From the NCBI GenBank assembly GCA_033675545.1, contig JAWDGP010006444.1:62001-126000 (forward strand): a stretch of 64,000 nucleotides of DNA. Direction: 5' to 3'. Source of the stretch: Elysia crispata. Lineage: Eukaryota; Mollusca; Gastropoda; Plakobranchidae. The notes beneath the pieces are model-generated. The model ran no database searches. It saw nothing but the letters and a program-made list of their open reading frames with translations, and had not been told where the DNA came from. Shown here in pieces: positions 1 to 10,819 of the stretch. Position numbers and translations under genes: made by a program. Within the stretch, counting starts at the first letter, position 1. Each line of letters starts with the position of its first letter.

Positions 1-402
1 TTTGGAAACAGCTGCAAATGTTCTGTTGAACACTTTGATTCTCCATGTAAAAATGTTGGTTCAAACCCATCCATGAGTGGCACCATCATTACCTTCAGGA
101 GATGTGCTTACATGATCAATTTTTCGGCTGTGGGAGAGTCTTTCTTGCACTTTCACGCCTCACGGTATCTTTTTGTGTGATGATTCAGTGTCTTATCTGT
201 GCTCATCATGCAAAAAAAACCTAACAAAACACCAAGTTCTATTTGTTTCACATGAGGTGCATCGTTGAGTAAATTTGAAGCTTATTTGCTTGTAATATTT
301 TTAAATTATAGCAGCAGTTAGCTTCCTATTTAGTGCTGTTTCTTAAATTGCTCAAATAGCTCAGTGATTTGGCTTTCAAGAAACTTTTTTTTATTAAATG
401 TC
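1..402. other. left edge, no gene seen
   Basis: AT-rich sequence with no convincing ORF, RNA gene or repeat end. It lies directly downstream (minus-strand sense) of the coiled-coil transposon relic, so it may be part of the same decayed element. Confidence 0.4.
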
Positions 403-1590
403 TTAATGTGGCGTGAGTCTATTGAGTTTTCCCTCATAGAATTTTGCAATAATTTGTACATTTTCAGTAACTTGCATTTGAGACAAAGCTATCTTTCTTC
501 CATCATAATTATTTAGTACAGTTTGTTTACAAGGGAGTTTATCTTTAATTTTAGTACCAAAAACATATTCGGCTGCTATCTGAATTGCTTTAGACACATT
601 TGCAGCTGATACACCACAATCAGCTCTAAAAGCAATAACTGCTAGACTAACATTGTCGGTGAAAACATTATCTTTGTCGCCTTTAATAAGGACTGGCAAT
701 TTGCAATAACAATCACATTCAGACTTATCAAGTTCATACATTGGAGCATTTGTTTTAAGGACTCCCATTTCTTCTTTAAAATTTTGTCAGCTTTAGGTTA
801 AGCATATCAATTCACTTACTAATTCATCTTTTTCTTCTTTGTGCTCTTAACACAAAGATGCAGTGTTATTTTTATGTATAAGTTTCAATGCCTTTAACTC
901 CTTGTGTTTAATGGAAATAGATTCTTTTAGTTTTTCAACACAACTTTCAAAACCCTCACAATCTCTCTTACACTCGTTAACAAAGTCCTCAAATTTCTTC
1001 TTTACACAAGATAAGTCTGTTAGAGCAGATTCAAGAATGTTCATCTTTTCTTCGTGTTCGGAAATAGTTCTTAAGAGTCCATTAACAATTTTGTTGTTTT
1101 TGTCACTGTCACTTTCAGAACTGCCTTTCTTTAAAACGGGCGAGGGATTAGAAACAGTATCAGCAACAGTGCTAATATCAGGAGGGGTAACAATATTGTC
1201 ACTGTCTTAGTGTCTAGATTGGTGAACAAACAATCCATGAACTGATGAAGCATTGTAAATCCTCAAGTTTCTTTCCTTTTGAAGACTAGTTTCAAGTATT
1301 TGTCAATCAGTTTTTTGATACAATAATCCTCTTTTCAAATTTTCACAGATTTCTCTGTATCTAAAGTTAAATGAATAAGCCATTTTTTGGAAATTTCCTA
1401 AAAGGAAGCCCAAAATCCTTTTGAGCCTTTTTTCAGCTCTATCACAAGTCCATGCATTCGAAATAGACAATCCACGAAATTCAAGTGATGGTGACGAAAT
1501 AGTCCTTCTTGTGACACCCAGAGCTGAGAAGCAGTCACAAATAAGGTTAAAATCGACACCAAGTTGGCAAAAGTTGGCTCTCTGATGGTC
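403..1590 (-). pseudogene. relic of a transposon protein with a coiled-coil region
   Basis: Minus-strand reading frames that together look like one decayed protein. The upstream part (about 1590-1350) reads without stops around motifs such as RAEKRLKRILGFLLGNFQ. A charged, probably coiled-coil stretch follows (1200-847, with CKRDCEGFESCVEKLKESIS). The last part (768-403, 121 codons) contains AFRADCGVSAANVSKAIQIA and LPCKQTVLNNYDGRKIALSQ. The parts are separated by stops near 847 and by frame changes, so the gene is broken. The style (Cys pairs, 'DCGVSA..VSK.I', 'LP...T..N..DGR') resembles uncharacterised multicopy transposon proteins common in mollusc and cnidarian genomes. That resemblance is from memory and no family name is claimed. 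Its coiled-coil part is duplicated at 5757-6235. Confidence 0.45.
727..1205. repeat. direct repeat A, copy 1
   Basis: About 480 bp that recur in the same orientation at 5757-6235 with scattered substitutions and a few small indels. Shared landmarks are the start around 'cttatcaagttcata', a middle 'aacacaaagatgcagtgtta' and the end 'ggggtaacaatattgtc'. In minus-strand sense it encodes the coiled-coil part of the transposon relic, with the reading frame kept longer in this copy than in copy 2. Confidence 0.85.
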
Positions 1591-3194
1591 CGCTAACTTT
1601 GAATAACGCTTCGCAGAGTGTGGAGTCCGTGGGCTGTGATTGGGCAGACTCGATCAAGTTTGACTTTCAGCATCCATGTATCAGCTAGGTTAATAAAAAA
1701 AAAAAGAAAACAACAGAATGAAGAGCCCAAAATTTTTTCACTTTTCTTGAGCCAATGTGTTGACTCAGTCACCGTGTTAAAAACTGAGAAGAGAAAAAAA
1801 AATTCCACACCGAAAAATATTACCCGCCAAGGAAAAGTTTATTTACATGCAAGTAAAGTTTCTATACTAAATGTTGCAAACATCATTTGATTACATTAAA
1901 TAAAGTGTTATTATTAAGTCAAAGATCAACAAACTTGAAGAAACTGGTGTATTAAAATTGTAATAAATGGCCCCAAAGTTTTTAGACCGTCTCGTTCTTC
2001 AGTTAGAAGCTCATTAAAAAAAATTGTTGGCCCTCCTCTAGTGAACGACCTGGTGTGTCATGCGTTCTTGTCTTTAGGCCTAGTCTGCTTCATGCTTTAT
2101 TTCATTCCACATCCGTTCACACACGGAGCATGCATCGGTTTTGGGTGAGCCAAAATATTCGACCAAACAAACTCATACAGTGTACCGGTACCGGACTGGA
2201 ACATTGGGTTTGCTGATTTTCTTAAGATTCCATAGATGTTTGATACTCTTCAAACCAGGTTGTAAATAGATCTTACAAGAATTTCGATCTCGCATTGTAG
2301 CTCTCTCGCACCTGCATTGACTTGATAAAAGTTGGCCTACTCACAGCTGTTCGCTGAGGTTCAAATTTCTCTTTTCCTGTCACCTCCCCTTTGTTCTTTT
2401 CGCAATGTAAATGTTCTGTTAAAACTTTTAGCAATGATATCCTCTCGCTTCGGACCAACAGCCTAAACTTTGAGAAAAAAATTTTTGGGGCAAACTTAAG
2501 ACCTTTTTGGAGCAAAGAATGAAGTGTCACATTCATCCAAGATCCGAGTTTGTCCTCCATATCATGGCCTTTAAGTCTTCTTATTACCCATGACATGGCA
2601 TTTCATGATGAAATTGTCTTGGTCTACTTTCGTTGTGTGTGAGTAAAAGTGGCCATTAAACTTTAATGGATGATCTGATGATCATGGGATGGAGTTTATG
2701 GCACCCAGCATCCTTGCTCCCGTCAGTGGAAACAGTTTAAGGTTGCCGGGAAATTCTTTCACCAAGGCTCAACGTAGCTTTTGTTCCTATCTCTATCACA
2801 ATAGCTGTACCCTGCGATCGAGCACACGGAAAGTTTTTAGCAATCTCCGAATCCTTGAATACTTTTTTCACCACTTTATTTATTCTGTCTAAATATGCTC
2901 AAAGGTAAGTTCAATTCCACTATTAGATCCAACATTGCCAGTTCAGGAGCGTCATTAATAGTGGCTTGCCGAGTTGTGACAGCTTGACGAGCAGCTGTTT
3001 TTTCGACCCTACCAAGAGCGCATGCGTTCCTCCCATGCCGGGACCCGAATAAATGGCGCTCGATTTTCATATTCTAGATCTCAGTAATCAAAGAAAATGG
3101 TAACTCCGCCTTATACTGAGACGATGCTCGGTCACTGAATATAAAATATTGTCTTTTTGTATGCCACAAGTATTCAGATGATGGGTAACTCTTC
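1591..3194. other. no recognisable gene; probably decayed transposon DNA
   Basis: Only short ORFs of 60-110 codons on both strands, none with a motif I recognise. It lies between two minus-strand transposon relics and is probably filled with decayed element sequence. Confidence 0.35.
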
Positions 3195-3900
3195 ACTCAT
3201 GACTTCCTGGACAAAGAATGCGTCATGCTTTTAGTCATCACTTAGAAACACCATGTCTTGAGTGGTGACTTCACAGTTCTTTGGACAGTGCCTTTGGATA
3301 CCTACGGGGTGAACAGCAATCTGACGCAGTCCATAATAGGATGACTCTGGCTGATCTTGGCTTATGCAAGTGTACTTTTGGGCAAAATCAAAAGTTCACA
3401 CTGAATCGCCGTCAGGTGGGGAGGCCTTGAGCTGCTTGCATTGCTCTGCCTGCCATAGAAATGCAAACTTAAGTGCAATCAGAGGTTTAAGCTCTGAGAC
3501 CAGCTCATCTAGGAGCTAATTCAGAAGACCTTGTCGCTCTGTTAGCTCAAGATGCTTTTTTTTTTCTCCGCCATGACATTGACCCATTTCTCCAAAGTGA
3601 CTAAGTTACTTGGATAAGTCAACTTTTTTAGGTCTTTGGTTACTTGGGAAGGACTACACTGCTCACACGACCTTTGTGAGCACAAAAGTCTATGATATTT
3701 GCCATTCCTGGGGAACATCGAGTTATCAATCAGGATACTGTCTCAGACTGTCTTTATTGTGGCACATGGATTGAATTTTCCTCATAAAAATCAGTTATGA
3801 CAGATCGAACTTTAGAGGTCTTTTGATATCATTGAGTGTCTGCGTTTTTCATTGTCCTTTTGTCGAAGCCCAAAATTTGTCTGTAAGAGTCCTTGGCATG
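3195..3900 (-). pseudogene. relic of an RNase-H-like transposase (N-terminal and central part)
   Basis: Conceptual minus-strand translation gives a long recognisable stretch interrupted by stop codons. In order: QRPKKVDLSK, ELVSELKPLIALKFAFLWQA, TFDFAQKYTC, GLRQIAVHPVGIQRHCP, then VFLSDD followed by a stop and KHDAFFVQEVM. The order 'DFA..YTC' then 'HPV...CP' then 'SDD.KHD...V' is typical of a widespread multicopy transposase-like family in invertebrates (recognised from memory, not searched). At least four in-frame stops make it a dead copy. The matching 'SDGC' catalytic part lies elsewhere, at 5343-5600, and may belong to a related element. Confidence 0.5.
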
Positions 3901-4199
3901 GACGTTAGACTTTGCCAAAAATCTACTGAATTTCAAAGACCACATATTTCTCTTATTGTTTTTTCCTGGTTGCCTTAGAAATTGAGCGTGTACTGCTCAG
4001 TCTGGCTCATTTGTGTGAAGGGGCTCAGGAGAACTACTGGTGGCATTTTCTGTGTCTCCAGCCACTTCTGGATTTTCACTTTCAGTTACCGGTATTTTCA
4101 AGAGGATCAATTTGTTCAGTTTTGTATGTGCGGGGAGATGCATTTAAGTCAGAAAAGACGAAAGTGGCAGAAACGGTTTGATCGTCCTCTTATCTCTTG

Positions 4200-4612
4200 A
4201 AGTAATGCGATGGTTTGCACCCGTTGCCCAGTTGTCAGGGCAATAAGCATGGTCAGTTTGAGACAGTCTAAGCAAATGCCAATTGACATTGTCACCAGTA
4301 TGGATTTGATGTACCATATGTACGTCTGAACATTTGAAAACAGCACAATAACATTCAGCCTGAAAGAGGTTCTAGAAAGTTTTCTTTAGAATCTTGCCCT
4401 AGGGTAAAACAATGTGAGCTCCTGGACGGATCAACGCTTAAAGCGTGGTCAGCCTATCTCAAATGACCTCAAAGTGAGTTCGTAGAATGTACAATGCTCA
4501 ACGCGTATCTCTAACCCAGCTGTGGTGCTCCTTGACATAATCACATTTTAATACACACTTAATTGCACGCGCTTTGTTGAACATTTTCACAATGGTGATA
4601 ATTGAACAAAAG
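4200..4612. repeat. direct repeat B, copy 1
   Basis: About 410 bp starting near 'gatggtttgcacccgttgcc' and ending near 'atggtgataattgaac'. It recurs in the same orientation at 9361-10158, where it is split by about 370 extra bases. It is bracketed by a nearly identical stretch of about 33 bases (4168-4200 and 4612-4645, both containing 'gaaacggtttgatcg'), which could be a diverged target duplication or a local tandem repeat. Confidence 0.8.
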
Positions 4613-4639
4613 TGGTAGAAACGGTTTGATCGTTCTCTT

Positions 4640-5349
4640 ATCTTGCGCTGCTATTTTCCTCATTATGCTCCATTGCCACATTTACATTCTCACATACGCT
4701 CACATCATAATCTCCATCCCCACTATTTGAAGCATTTTCTTTTTGTACAATCTTAAGTTTAGCTGCATGATAATTATCCGTTGACATAGTCAAGTGCCTT
4801 CGAGTCACCGTCAAATAGCACAGTCTCATAAATCATCTTCCTCTGCTCCACTGAATGTGCGAGACATACAGCTGATGCCTCTACCTTCATTGCATTTGAA
4901 GTGCCACCAACGTTCTTATTACATTTTTTTTTGTGATTTTCACTCCAAGCATTGAAGTCAGCAGAGCCTGAGGGAGGTTCTTTTTTCACAGCCCCTACTG
5001 TAGTTTGATGCAGTGTGATCAAGGAGCAAACCACTGTTAATATCCGCAATCATACCTTCTCCATAATAGAATGAATTTCCTCCTTGTGTCATGCCCCATC
5101 ATATGATACATTCATGACTTGAATTTCAGAACCGCTCATCTGATCTACACCCCCGACTTGTGATGTTCCCTCAACACCTCTGTAGATGGTAGCAGCTTGA
5201 GCTGCATCTCTGACCTCCATCCTTATTTGTGTATAGGTCTTATGGTGCATTGTATTTTGGGCATTCATGATATGAAACATTTTCTTCATGGTTGGCAGAG
5301 ACGTGCCACGTTCTTTTGAAGCAATCAGTCCGAGCATTGATGTCAACAC
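4640..5349 (-). pseudogene. relic of a Mutator-like transposase
   Basis: Minus-strand fragments in order: NTMHHKTYTQIRMEVRDAAQ, then VMNVSYDGA (the first conserved acidic block, 'V.YDG.W'), then SADFNAWSENHKKKCNKNVG, GTSNAMKVEASAV and TVLFDGDSKALDYV. The sequence 'YDG...W..H...C..N..G....ME..A......R....T.LSDGDSK' is the hallmark of the Mutator-like transposase domain found in many copies in molluscs and cnidarians (recognised from memory). Frame changes near 5085 and 4830 show it is broken. The upstream end runs into a different transposase relic at 5343. Confidence 0.7.
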
Positions 5350-5600
5350 AGAACACTATCCACCTCCATCTGGGTATGATCCTTTTCAAGAATTTTTTGA
5401 ATTGTAGTCACATTGTGATTAATTGCAAATTTGGAAAGCGCTGATGCAAGAACTACTTTTCTAATCTGAGCTGTGCAGCCATCTGAATAAATGATGAAGC
5501 TGTCAACGTCCTTTACATGCTCCCATAAAAAGTCAATCAAACATGAGGCAAATTCATTTGCTGTAAGGCCTCTCTCACTCTCATTCCATATGTATAACAG
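5343..5600 (-). pseudogene. relic of a DDE-type transposase core ('SDGC...KDHTQME')
   Basis: Reads ERGLTANEFASCLIDFLWEH, then SFIIYSDGCTAQIRK, then KILEKDHTQMEVDSV. The 'YSDGC..Q......' and 'K.HTQME.DSV' blocks match position by position the second acid ('FFSDNCPGQNRN') and third acidic block ('QKGHTENENDSV') of the transposase at 11527-13035. This is therefore a decayed relative of that family. The ORF is cut off where the Mutator-like relic begins, which suggests nested insertion or deletion. Confidence 0.6.
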
Positions 5601-5756
5601 GTTACATATTTCGTTTTAAAAATATAAGATGAAAACTGTGTAGTTGTGCACACAGTTTAGTTCTGTAGTACAATGCTGATGCTTTACACATGGCACAAAG
5701 CAGTACACTTTGTAAGTCTACAGTTAAAACTTTGGTCTTAGGATTATTATCCAGAC

Positions 5757-6235
5757 TTATCAAGTTCATAAATTGGAGCATTTGTTTTAAAGACTGTCAT
5801 TTCTTCTTTAAAATTTTGTCAGCTTTAGGTTAAGCATATCAATTCACTTACTAATTCATCTTTTTCTTGTTTGTGCTGTTAACACAAAGATGCAGTGTTA
5901 TTTTTATGTATAAGTTTCAATGACTTTAACTCCTTTTGTTTAATGGAAATAGATTCTTTTAGTTTTTTAACACAACTTTTTAACCTTCACAATCTCTCTT
6001 ACACTCGTTAACAAAGTCCTCAAGTTTGTTCTTTACACAAGATAAGTCCTATAGAGCAGATTCAAGAATATTCATCTTTTCTTCGTGTTCACAAATAGTC
6101 CTTAAGAATTTGAGTTCATTAACAATTTTGTTGTTTTTGTCACTCTCACTTTCAGAATTGCTTTTCTTCAATAAGGGCGAGGGTTAGAAATAGTATTAGC
6201 AGCAGTGCTAAAATCAGGCGGGGTAACAATATTGT
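5757..6235. repeat. direct repeat A, copy 2
   Basis: Second copy of the repeat at 727-1205. It carries more stops in the minus-strand coding sense (for example where copy 1 reads CEGFESC) and is followed on its minus-strand 3' side by unrelated sequence instead of the 'ECDCYCKLPV' continuation. It is therefore truncated relative to copy 1. Confidence 0.85.
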
Positions 6236-6249
6236 CTGCTAGACAAACC

Positions 6250-6996
6250 TTCTCAAGAGACTTGCGCTACAAAAATTCTTGACATTATTGATGATGCTCA
6301 TATTACAGGGCTGATTTTTTATGTGACGTTAGGAGGCAGGAACACAAGTTTCGTTGCTTTCAAATTTTGGACTTTGAGATGTGTAGCACAGTTGTCAACA
6401 ATGAAGACAACTTCTCTCCACCTCTCAGCCATTGTTTTATCAAAGTCCCGCAGCCAAGATTCAAAGATGATGAATGTCATCCAGGCTGTTTCGTTGGCTG
6501 TGTGGCAGCCTTCTCAGTCCCTTTAAGCATCTTGGTTGCTTGAATTTGCCCATTATAAAAAGAGAACTGTTCTGTCGTATACGACTTCACTTTGGCCACA
6601 GACAGATATATAAATAAAGTTGTAATCGCTTTTTGAACTGCGTAATCCAGCTATGCTGCATGTCCAGTCTATTTTTCCTAGTTCATGTGCCAGCTCCTCT
6701 GCTTTGATTTTCATGATAGGCTCACTGATAGACTGTTCTCATAAACTGATTCAAAAGTTTGTTCTCGATGTCATCGTGCTGCAACGGTCGCCGTCACTGT
6801 TTGTTTGAACTAGTCTGGCCAGAATAAAAAAAAAATATTTTGGTAATATCTTTGCTCTTCATATTTTTTAAACTGTGTTCGCTGGAATTCCAAAGTCACA
6901 TGCTGCATCTTTCTGTTTCTTGACTTTCTTTTCTATCTCATCAATTAATTCGATTTTCTGTTTTAGCGTCAGGTTTGTTAATTTTCTGCTTGCCAT
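6250..6996 (-). pseudogene. relic of a Tigger/pogo transposase
   Basis: Starts at ATG 6996 with MASRKLTNLTLKQKIELIDE and CDFGIPANTV, a CENP-B/psq-type helix-turn-helix. It continues as ISEPIMKIKAEELAHELG (second DNA-binding half) and ends with the DDE block ESWLRDFDKTMAERWREVVF, VDNCATH and KLVFLPPNVT. Domain order and motifs are those of Tc1/mariner-superfamily pogo/Tigger elements. Several in-frame stops (after NTV, near NF-ISL, after PPNVT) and loss of the middle of the catalytic domain make it non-functional. The DDE block abuts repeat A copy 2. Confidence 0.75.
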
Positions 6997-7329
6997 TGAT
7001 ATTGGATTTTTCAGTCGTTTCTCTTTCAAAAAATACTGGAGTAAAAATAAATATGGCTCTGATGCTAGGTCTATCTCGCTGTTGGGATCTGATCAAAGTG
7101 TAGATTTATTCTAACTAGGAAACTTATAGAAGTGAATACGCAAAATGTAGATCCGTTTAGAACCCACACCATGATATACATTGATAAAAACTAAGATATA
7201 TCCAATACAGACTAATATAGGTATATGAAAGTAGTTTACAAAACAAAAATCAGAACTTTTATGAAAATGCACTAGGACCTTCAACATGTGCAGGGAAATG
7301 TACATGTGCCAGCGGCGTGATTTCATGCC

Positions 7330-8160
7330 AAGAGTGCAGTGAGGATATGAACTTTTTGTACTCTTATTATTTCAGGAAGAGGAATATTCACCAAATTCTT
7401 GGCCTTTTTATCCCAGCGCCTTGCTTGCTTTTCAGAGGTGGGTTCAAACTATGACGAAATGAGATCCTCCGTCTTGTTGTCAAACCATCTCACTGCCACG
7501 ATGGTTGAGTCCAATTCAACTTTCTGGTTGAAGGAATCTCTGCCTTCAGCTTGTAGGCTTTTTTCATTCAAAGAGTTGCAGCCTTTTAGCCTGTTAGCCC
7601 GGACCTTACCCGTGAATTGGATTTCCAAATTCTGCAGTTTCTTTACCAGCTGAAGACTGGTGAAGAAGTTGTCGGCAAACAATTTACAGTTCTGATGCCG
7701 CAGAATGTTCTCACATAATTTCATGACAACAACACCGCCAATGCCTAACACTTTCTTCAGCTGTGCGGTCTCATCATTTGCTGCATCATTGCCTTGGTAC
7801 CCGTCAAAGTCGTAGAGAATACCACTACTGCCAGCACGTCCTCATAACTTGAAACCCTATGGTTTGGGTTTGCCACGTATGTACTGCCTTTGAAAGCCAC
7901 CATTCTTTCGTCCACAGCATTGTGTTCTTCTGGTGGGACTTACGAAAGGTTTTCCTTAAGACTTGAGTCATGGCCGTGGTTTCCAGACTTTATCTTGGTT
8001 TTTGATAGCATCTGAGACGCTCATGTTGTTCACAAAATAAAGGTGGGAGGCTAAGGCCATAAATCTATTACAGGACATGAAATGTTTTCCCATATGCCCG
8101 CACAGAATCGGCTTGAGCAAGGCCCATGCGAAGGAAAAGAGCAAGAAAAGTCTCAATTTC
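7330..8160 (-). pseudogene. relic of a piggyBac (PGBD-type) transposase
   Basis: Conceptual minus-strand translation runs through GKHFMSCNRFMALASHLYFV, NQDKVWKPRP, FRKSHQKNTMLW, ILYDFDGYQGND, LCENILRHQNCKLFADNFFT, KVRANRLKGCNSLNEKSLQA and SEKQARRWDKKAKN. These blocks, with the D of 'FDGYQGND' and the D of 'LFADNFFTS', are the conserved core of piggyBac transposase-derived proteins. The longest open stretch is 100 codons (7751-7449); stops near 7968 and 7830 break it. Sequence up to about 8290 (EIEYHEGMFD, then a lysine-rich run) may be its N-terminal part. No TTAA-flanked ends were located. Confidence 0.8.
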
Positions 8161-8299
8161 CTTCTTTTTTTTATTACAATTTTTAACTTCCTTGGTTCGG
8201 CTGACCTTGTTTATTTTTATTGCACTCTTTATTGGCTTTTGGATCATTTTCTCGAGCTTTCTTAGTTACTTTTCTTTTCTATCAAACATTCCCTCATGG

Positions 8300-8945
8300 T
8301 ACTCTATCTCATCTTGAAGTCTTGTGATGTTATCTGTAAGGTCTGCCAGATCTTTTGTGTTTCCTCTTCTTCTTGCCTTAGTGGTTCTCCCACTGTTTAC
8401 CGCAGGAGTTTGTTTTTAATAGGCCATATTGGTATTGAATAATATGATAAAATGCAGCACTTTTTTACCTGACCAATTTGCTTTATGTAATGGCCTAGAG
8501 TCAAAGCAAAATTTGGAGAATGCATAAAAGTTTTGGGTTTAATAATTTTTATATTCTTCCAAAGAAAGGCTTTTGACGGTCTTTTCATTGAGACCCGCAA
8601 GAAGTGTAGCAGCATGACAAATTCGTCCACTAATAGAAAAAACATGAAGTTACATCCGGCTCTGAAAACGTATAGAGGTCTACCGCCATCAAGTTTCTAG
8701 ATATGGTTTAAGAATGTTCTGCGTATGAGTCAGCAGTAGGCAAAGTACACAGCTGTGTTGTGTTGGTGCCTACTGTATTTAGATTTGACGAGTCTAATCT
8801 ATCAGATTTATGCACCAGGGTCAAATTAAATCAATTTACTAGATCATCAGCATTCACAGCAACTACTATCAAGGTCAAGGTTAATTCATGATCATCACTA
8901 CTCATAACCGCTGCAGCAAAACAAGCTGAGCCCGTTTCCTGAGTC
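8300..8945. other. no recognisable gene
   Basis: AT-rich DNA with one 82-codon minus-strand ORF that has no familiar motif. It lies between the piggyBac relic and the recombinase relic. Confidence 0.35.
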
Positions 8946-8948
8946 GCG

Positions 8949-9212
8949 TCAATGCATTCCCAACTCTCTGGGTTTGCGGTAAAAACATTCAAAAGTCTGC
9001 GATGACTTCCATCCTACCGAAGCTGAAATATCGGCAATATCTAATTTGCTGCAGCCTTTTTGGCCGCAGCAGCCCGGTTCCTGACTGTACGGAGTACTTG
9101 GCCGTACCTGTTTGAGCCATCTACTGTTAGTCTCGGGATTAACAACCTTATTTGGATACATTACTCTCACCAAAAGTTTATCAGACTGACGCCAGTCTTC
9201 TGTTCGCGTCAA
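8949..9212 (-). pseudogene. C-terminal fragment of a tyrosine recombinase (DIRS/Crypton-like)
   Basis: 87-codon minus-strand ORF with NKVVNPETNSRWLKQVRP followed by IADISASVGWKSSQTFECFY. The pattern 'T.SRWL' then 'I...A.WKS..TF..FY' matches the end of tyrosine recombinases carried by DIRS-type retroelements and Cryptons, where the last Tyr is the nucleophile. Only the tail is present; no reverse transcriptase or upstream recombinase part was recognised nearby. Assignment is from motif memory. Confidence 0.5.
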
Positions 9213-9360
9213 GTAATCTCTGAACTACGCACGATATTCTCTCTGGGTATGAGGGCTAATATATAATTATATGTGAATGTTTCTATTCTGAGGTGATGTT
9301 TTTATCTGGTCGTCGAGCATAAAAGATGACACTTCCATGGTAAAACACAAAGCAGTTCAA

Positions 9361-10158
9361 TGAAATGATGCCATGGTTTGCACCCGTTGCCCAGGTGTCA
9401 GGGCAATAACCATGGTCACTTTGAGACAGTCTACGCAAAGGCAAATTGACATTATCACCGGTATGTATTTAATGTATTTCGGAACTACCGAAATATCCCA
9501 AATGCCATTATATATAGGTATTGGGGATTTTGGTTAAAGGCTCTCAGTACACCATCAGCATTTTAACTTTTCCCCAAAGTTAGTTAGGAAATATCGAACA
9601 GAGGGATATGAAATGAACAATTATCGGTATGCAATTGGATTATATTCCTAACGTGTGAGGTCTTGTGCGTGGTGATAATATTGAACGTCACAAATAGACC
9701 AACAGTCATATACTGATATAGCCTACTGGAGTGATGACGTTCTACCCTGAAAAAGAGAGATCCAGATCTGGTAGGGTAGAAAATAAATGTATTTCTTAAA
9801 TACTTACATGAGTCACCGTCATAAATAATAAGATGCAAAAAATAGTAAATACATATGTACGTTTGAACGTTTGAAAACAGCACAATAACACTCAACCTGA
9901 AACAAGTTCTAGAAAGTTTTCGCTAGAATCTTGCTCTAAGGCGAAGCAATGTGAGCTCCTGGACGGATCAACGCTTAAGTGAACCTCCGCGGGCTTGGTC
10001 AGCCTATCTCAAATGACCTCAAAGTGGGTTCGTAGAATGTACTATGCTCAACGCTTGTCGCTAGCCTAGCTCTGGCCAGTGCCCTTTGACATAATCACAT
10101 TATAATACACCCTTACACACGCTTTGTTGAACATTTTGACGATGGTGATAATTGAGCA
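9361..10158. repeat. direct repeat B, copy 2 (interrupted)
   Basis: Second copy of the 4200-4612 repeat. Bases 9361-9479 match its start and 9852-10158 match its remainder. About 370 bases between (from 'tttcggaactaccgaaat', itself a short palindrome) have no counterpart in copy 1, so they are either an insertion here or a deletion there. Confidence 0.8.
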
Positions 10159-10162
10159 GCAG

Positions 10163-10292
10163 GTAGGCGTACTGGCAGGAGGGAAAGGGAGCGGTTCCTG
10201 TCACTTGGTGAAAGCATAGTCATGGGTCCAGCCAGCCTCCCAGGTTAACGCATACACAAGTCAATGTATGCCTCCTGTCAGTACTTGGTAAC
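10163..10292. repeat. small inverted-repeat element (possible MITE)
   Basis: About 15-base imperfect inverted repeats ('gtactggcaggagg' near 10168 and 'cctcctgtcagtac' near 10271) enclose roughly 100 bp, just outside the large transposon. A clear target duplication was not seen. Confidence 0.3.
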
Positions 10293-10364
10293 TCCCCGCC
10301 GCCTTTTGTCTAGATCTTTACTAACAGATGGGCGAGTTAGAGCAGAGAAAGCTTTATATATATA

Positions 10365-10397
10365 TATCGTCGGCTCGGGACAAGAAACCGACAACCC
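10365..10397. repeat. left terminal inverted repeat of the 4.3-kb transposon
   Basis: 'atatatcgtcggctcgggac' then 'aagaaaccgac'. It pairs with the complement at 14664-14695. Confidence 0.85.
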
Positions 10398-10587
10398 ACA
10401 TTTTCAAAATTTTACAGGAAAAGGAAAAAACTGATGTACTCTGTGAAAAACAGCGGTGCACGCGTGTTAATCATCATCCTCACTCAGAATATCATCCCTA
10501 AACATATGCTTAGTTTAATTAGGGAAAATAATAGTTAACCTTGTGTTGGCATGCTGTTTAATAGTTATGTCGACTTTTGGCTTCAAA

Positions 10588-10692
10588 TTCCGCCGGGGCA
10601 AGAATCCGCTAACGGCCGTTGGCGGATTTTAGATAGCTTACACGCTGTGGAAAAATCCGCCACTGTCTGCTGTCGGATTCTTGCCCCAAACG
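10588..10692. repeat. left subterminal palindromic motif cluster
   Basis: Contains 'ggggcaagaatccgctaac' followed at once by a near-perfect inverted arm ('aatccgctaacgg' / 'ccgttggcggatt', one mismatch). A second copy of the motif in the opposite orientation ('gtcggattcttgcccc') lies near 10673. The shared core 'CAAGAAnCCG' is the same as in the terminal repeats, so these are plausible additional transposase-binding sites (inference). Confidence 0.75.
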
Positions 10693-10819
10693 TTCGATTC
10701 ACATAAGCAGCCAAGTAAAGTGACACTGTATATAAGTTATCGGATTTTGTATCTGAAAGAGGTACCGCACTGATATCAATGATTGGGCTCGATTCAACAA
10801 CGAAACGACAATAATACAT

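Noticed and set aside
863..1210. 115-codon plus-strand ORF
   Set aside because: Antisense shadow of the coiled-coil relic; composition (Ser/Leu/Phe-rich) is that of a complement of a Lys/Glu-rich frame.
4200..10158. Repeats B considered as LTRs of a retrotransposon
   Set aside because: No gag-pol, primer-binding site or polypurine tract between them; the interior holds several unrelated DNA-transposon relics instead.
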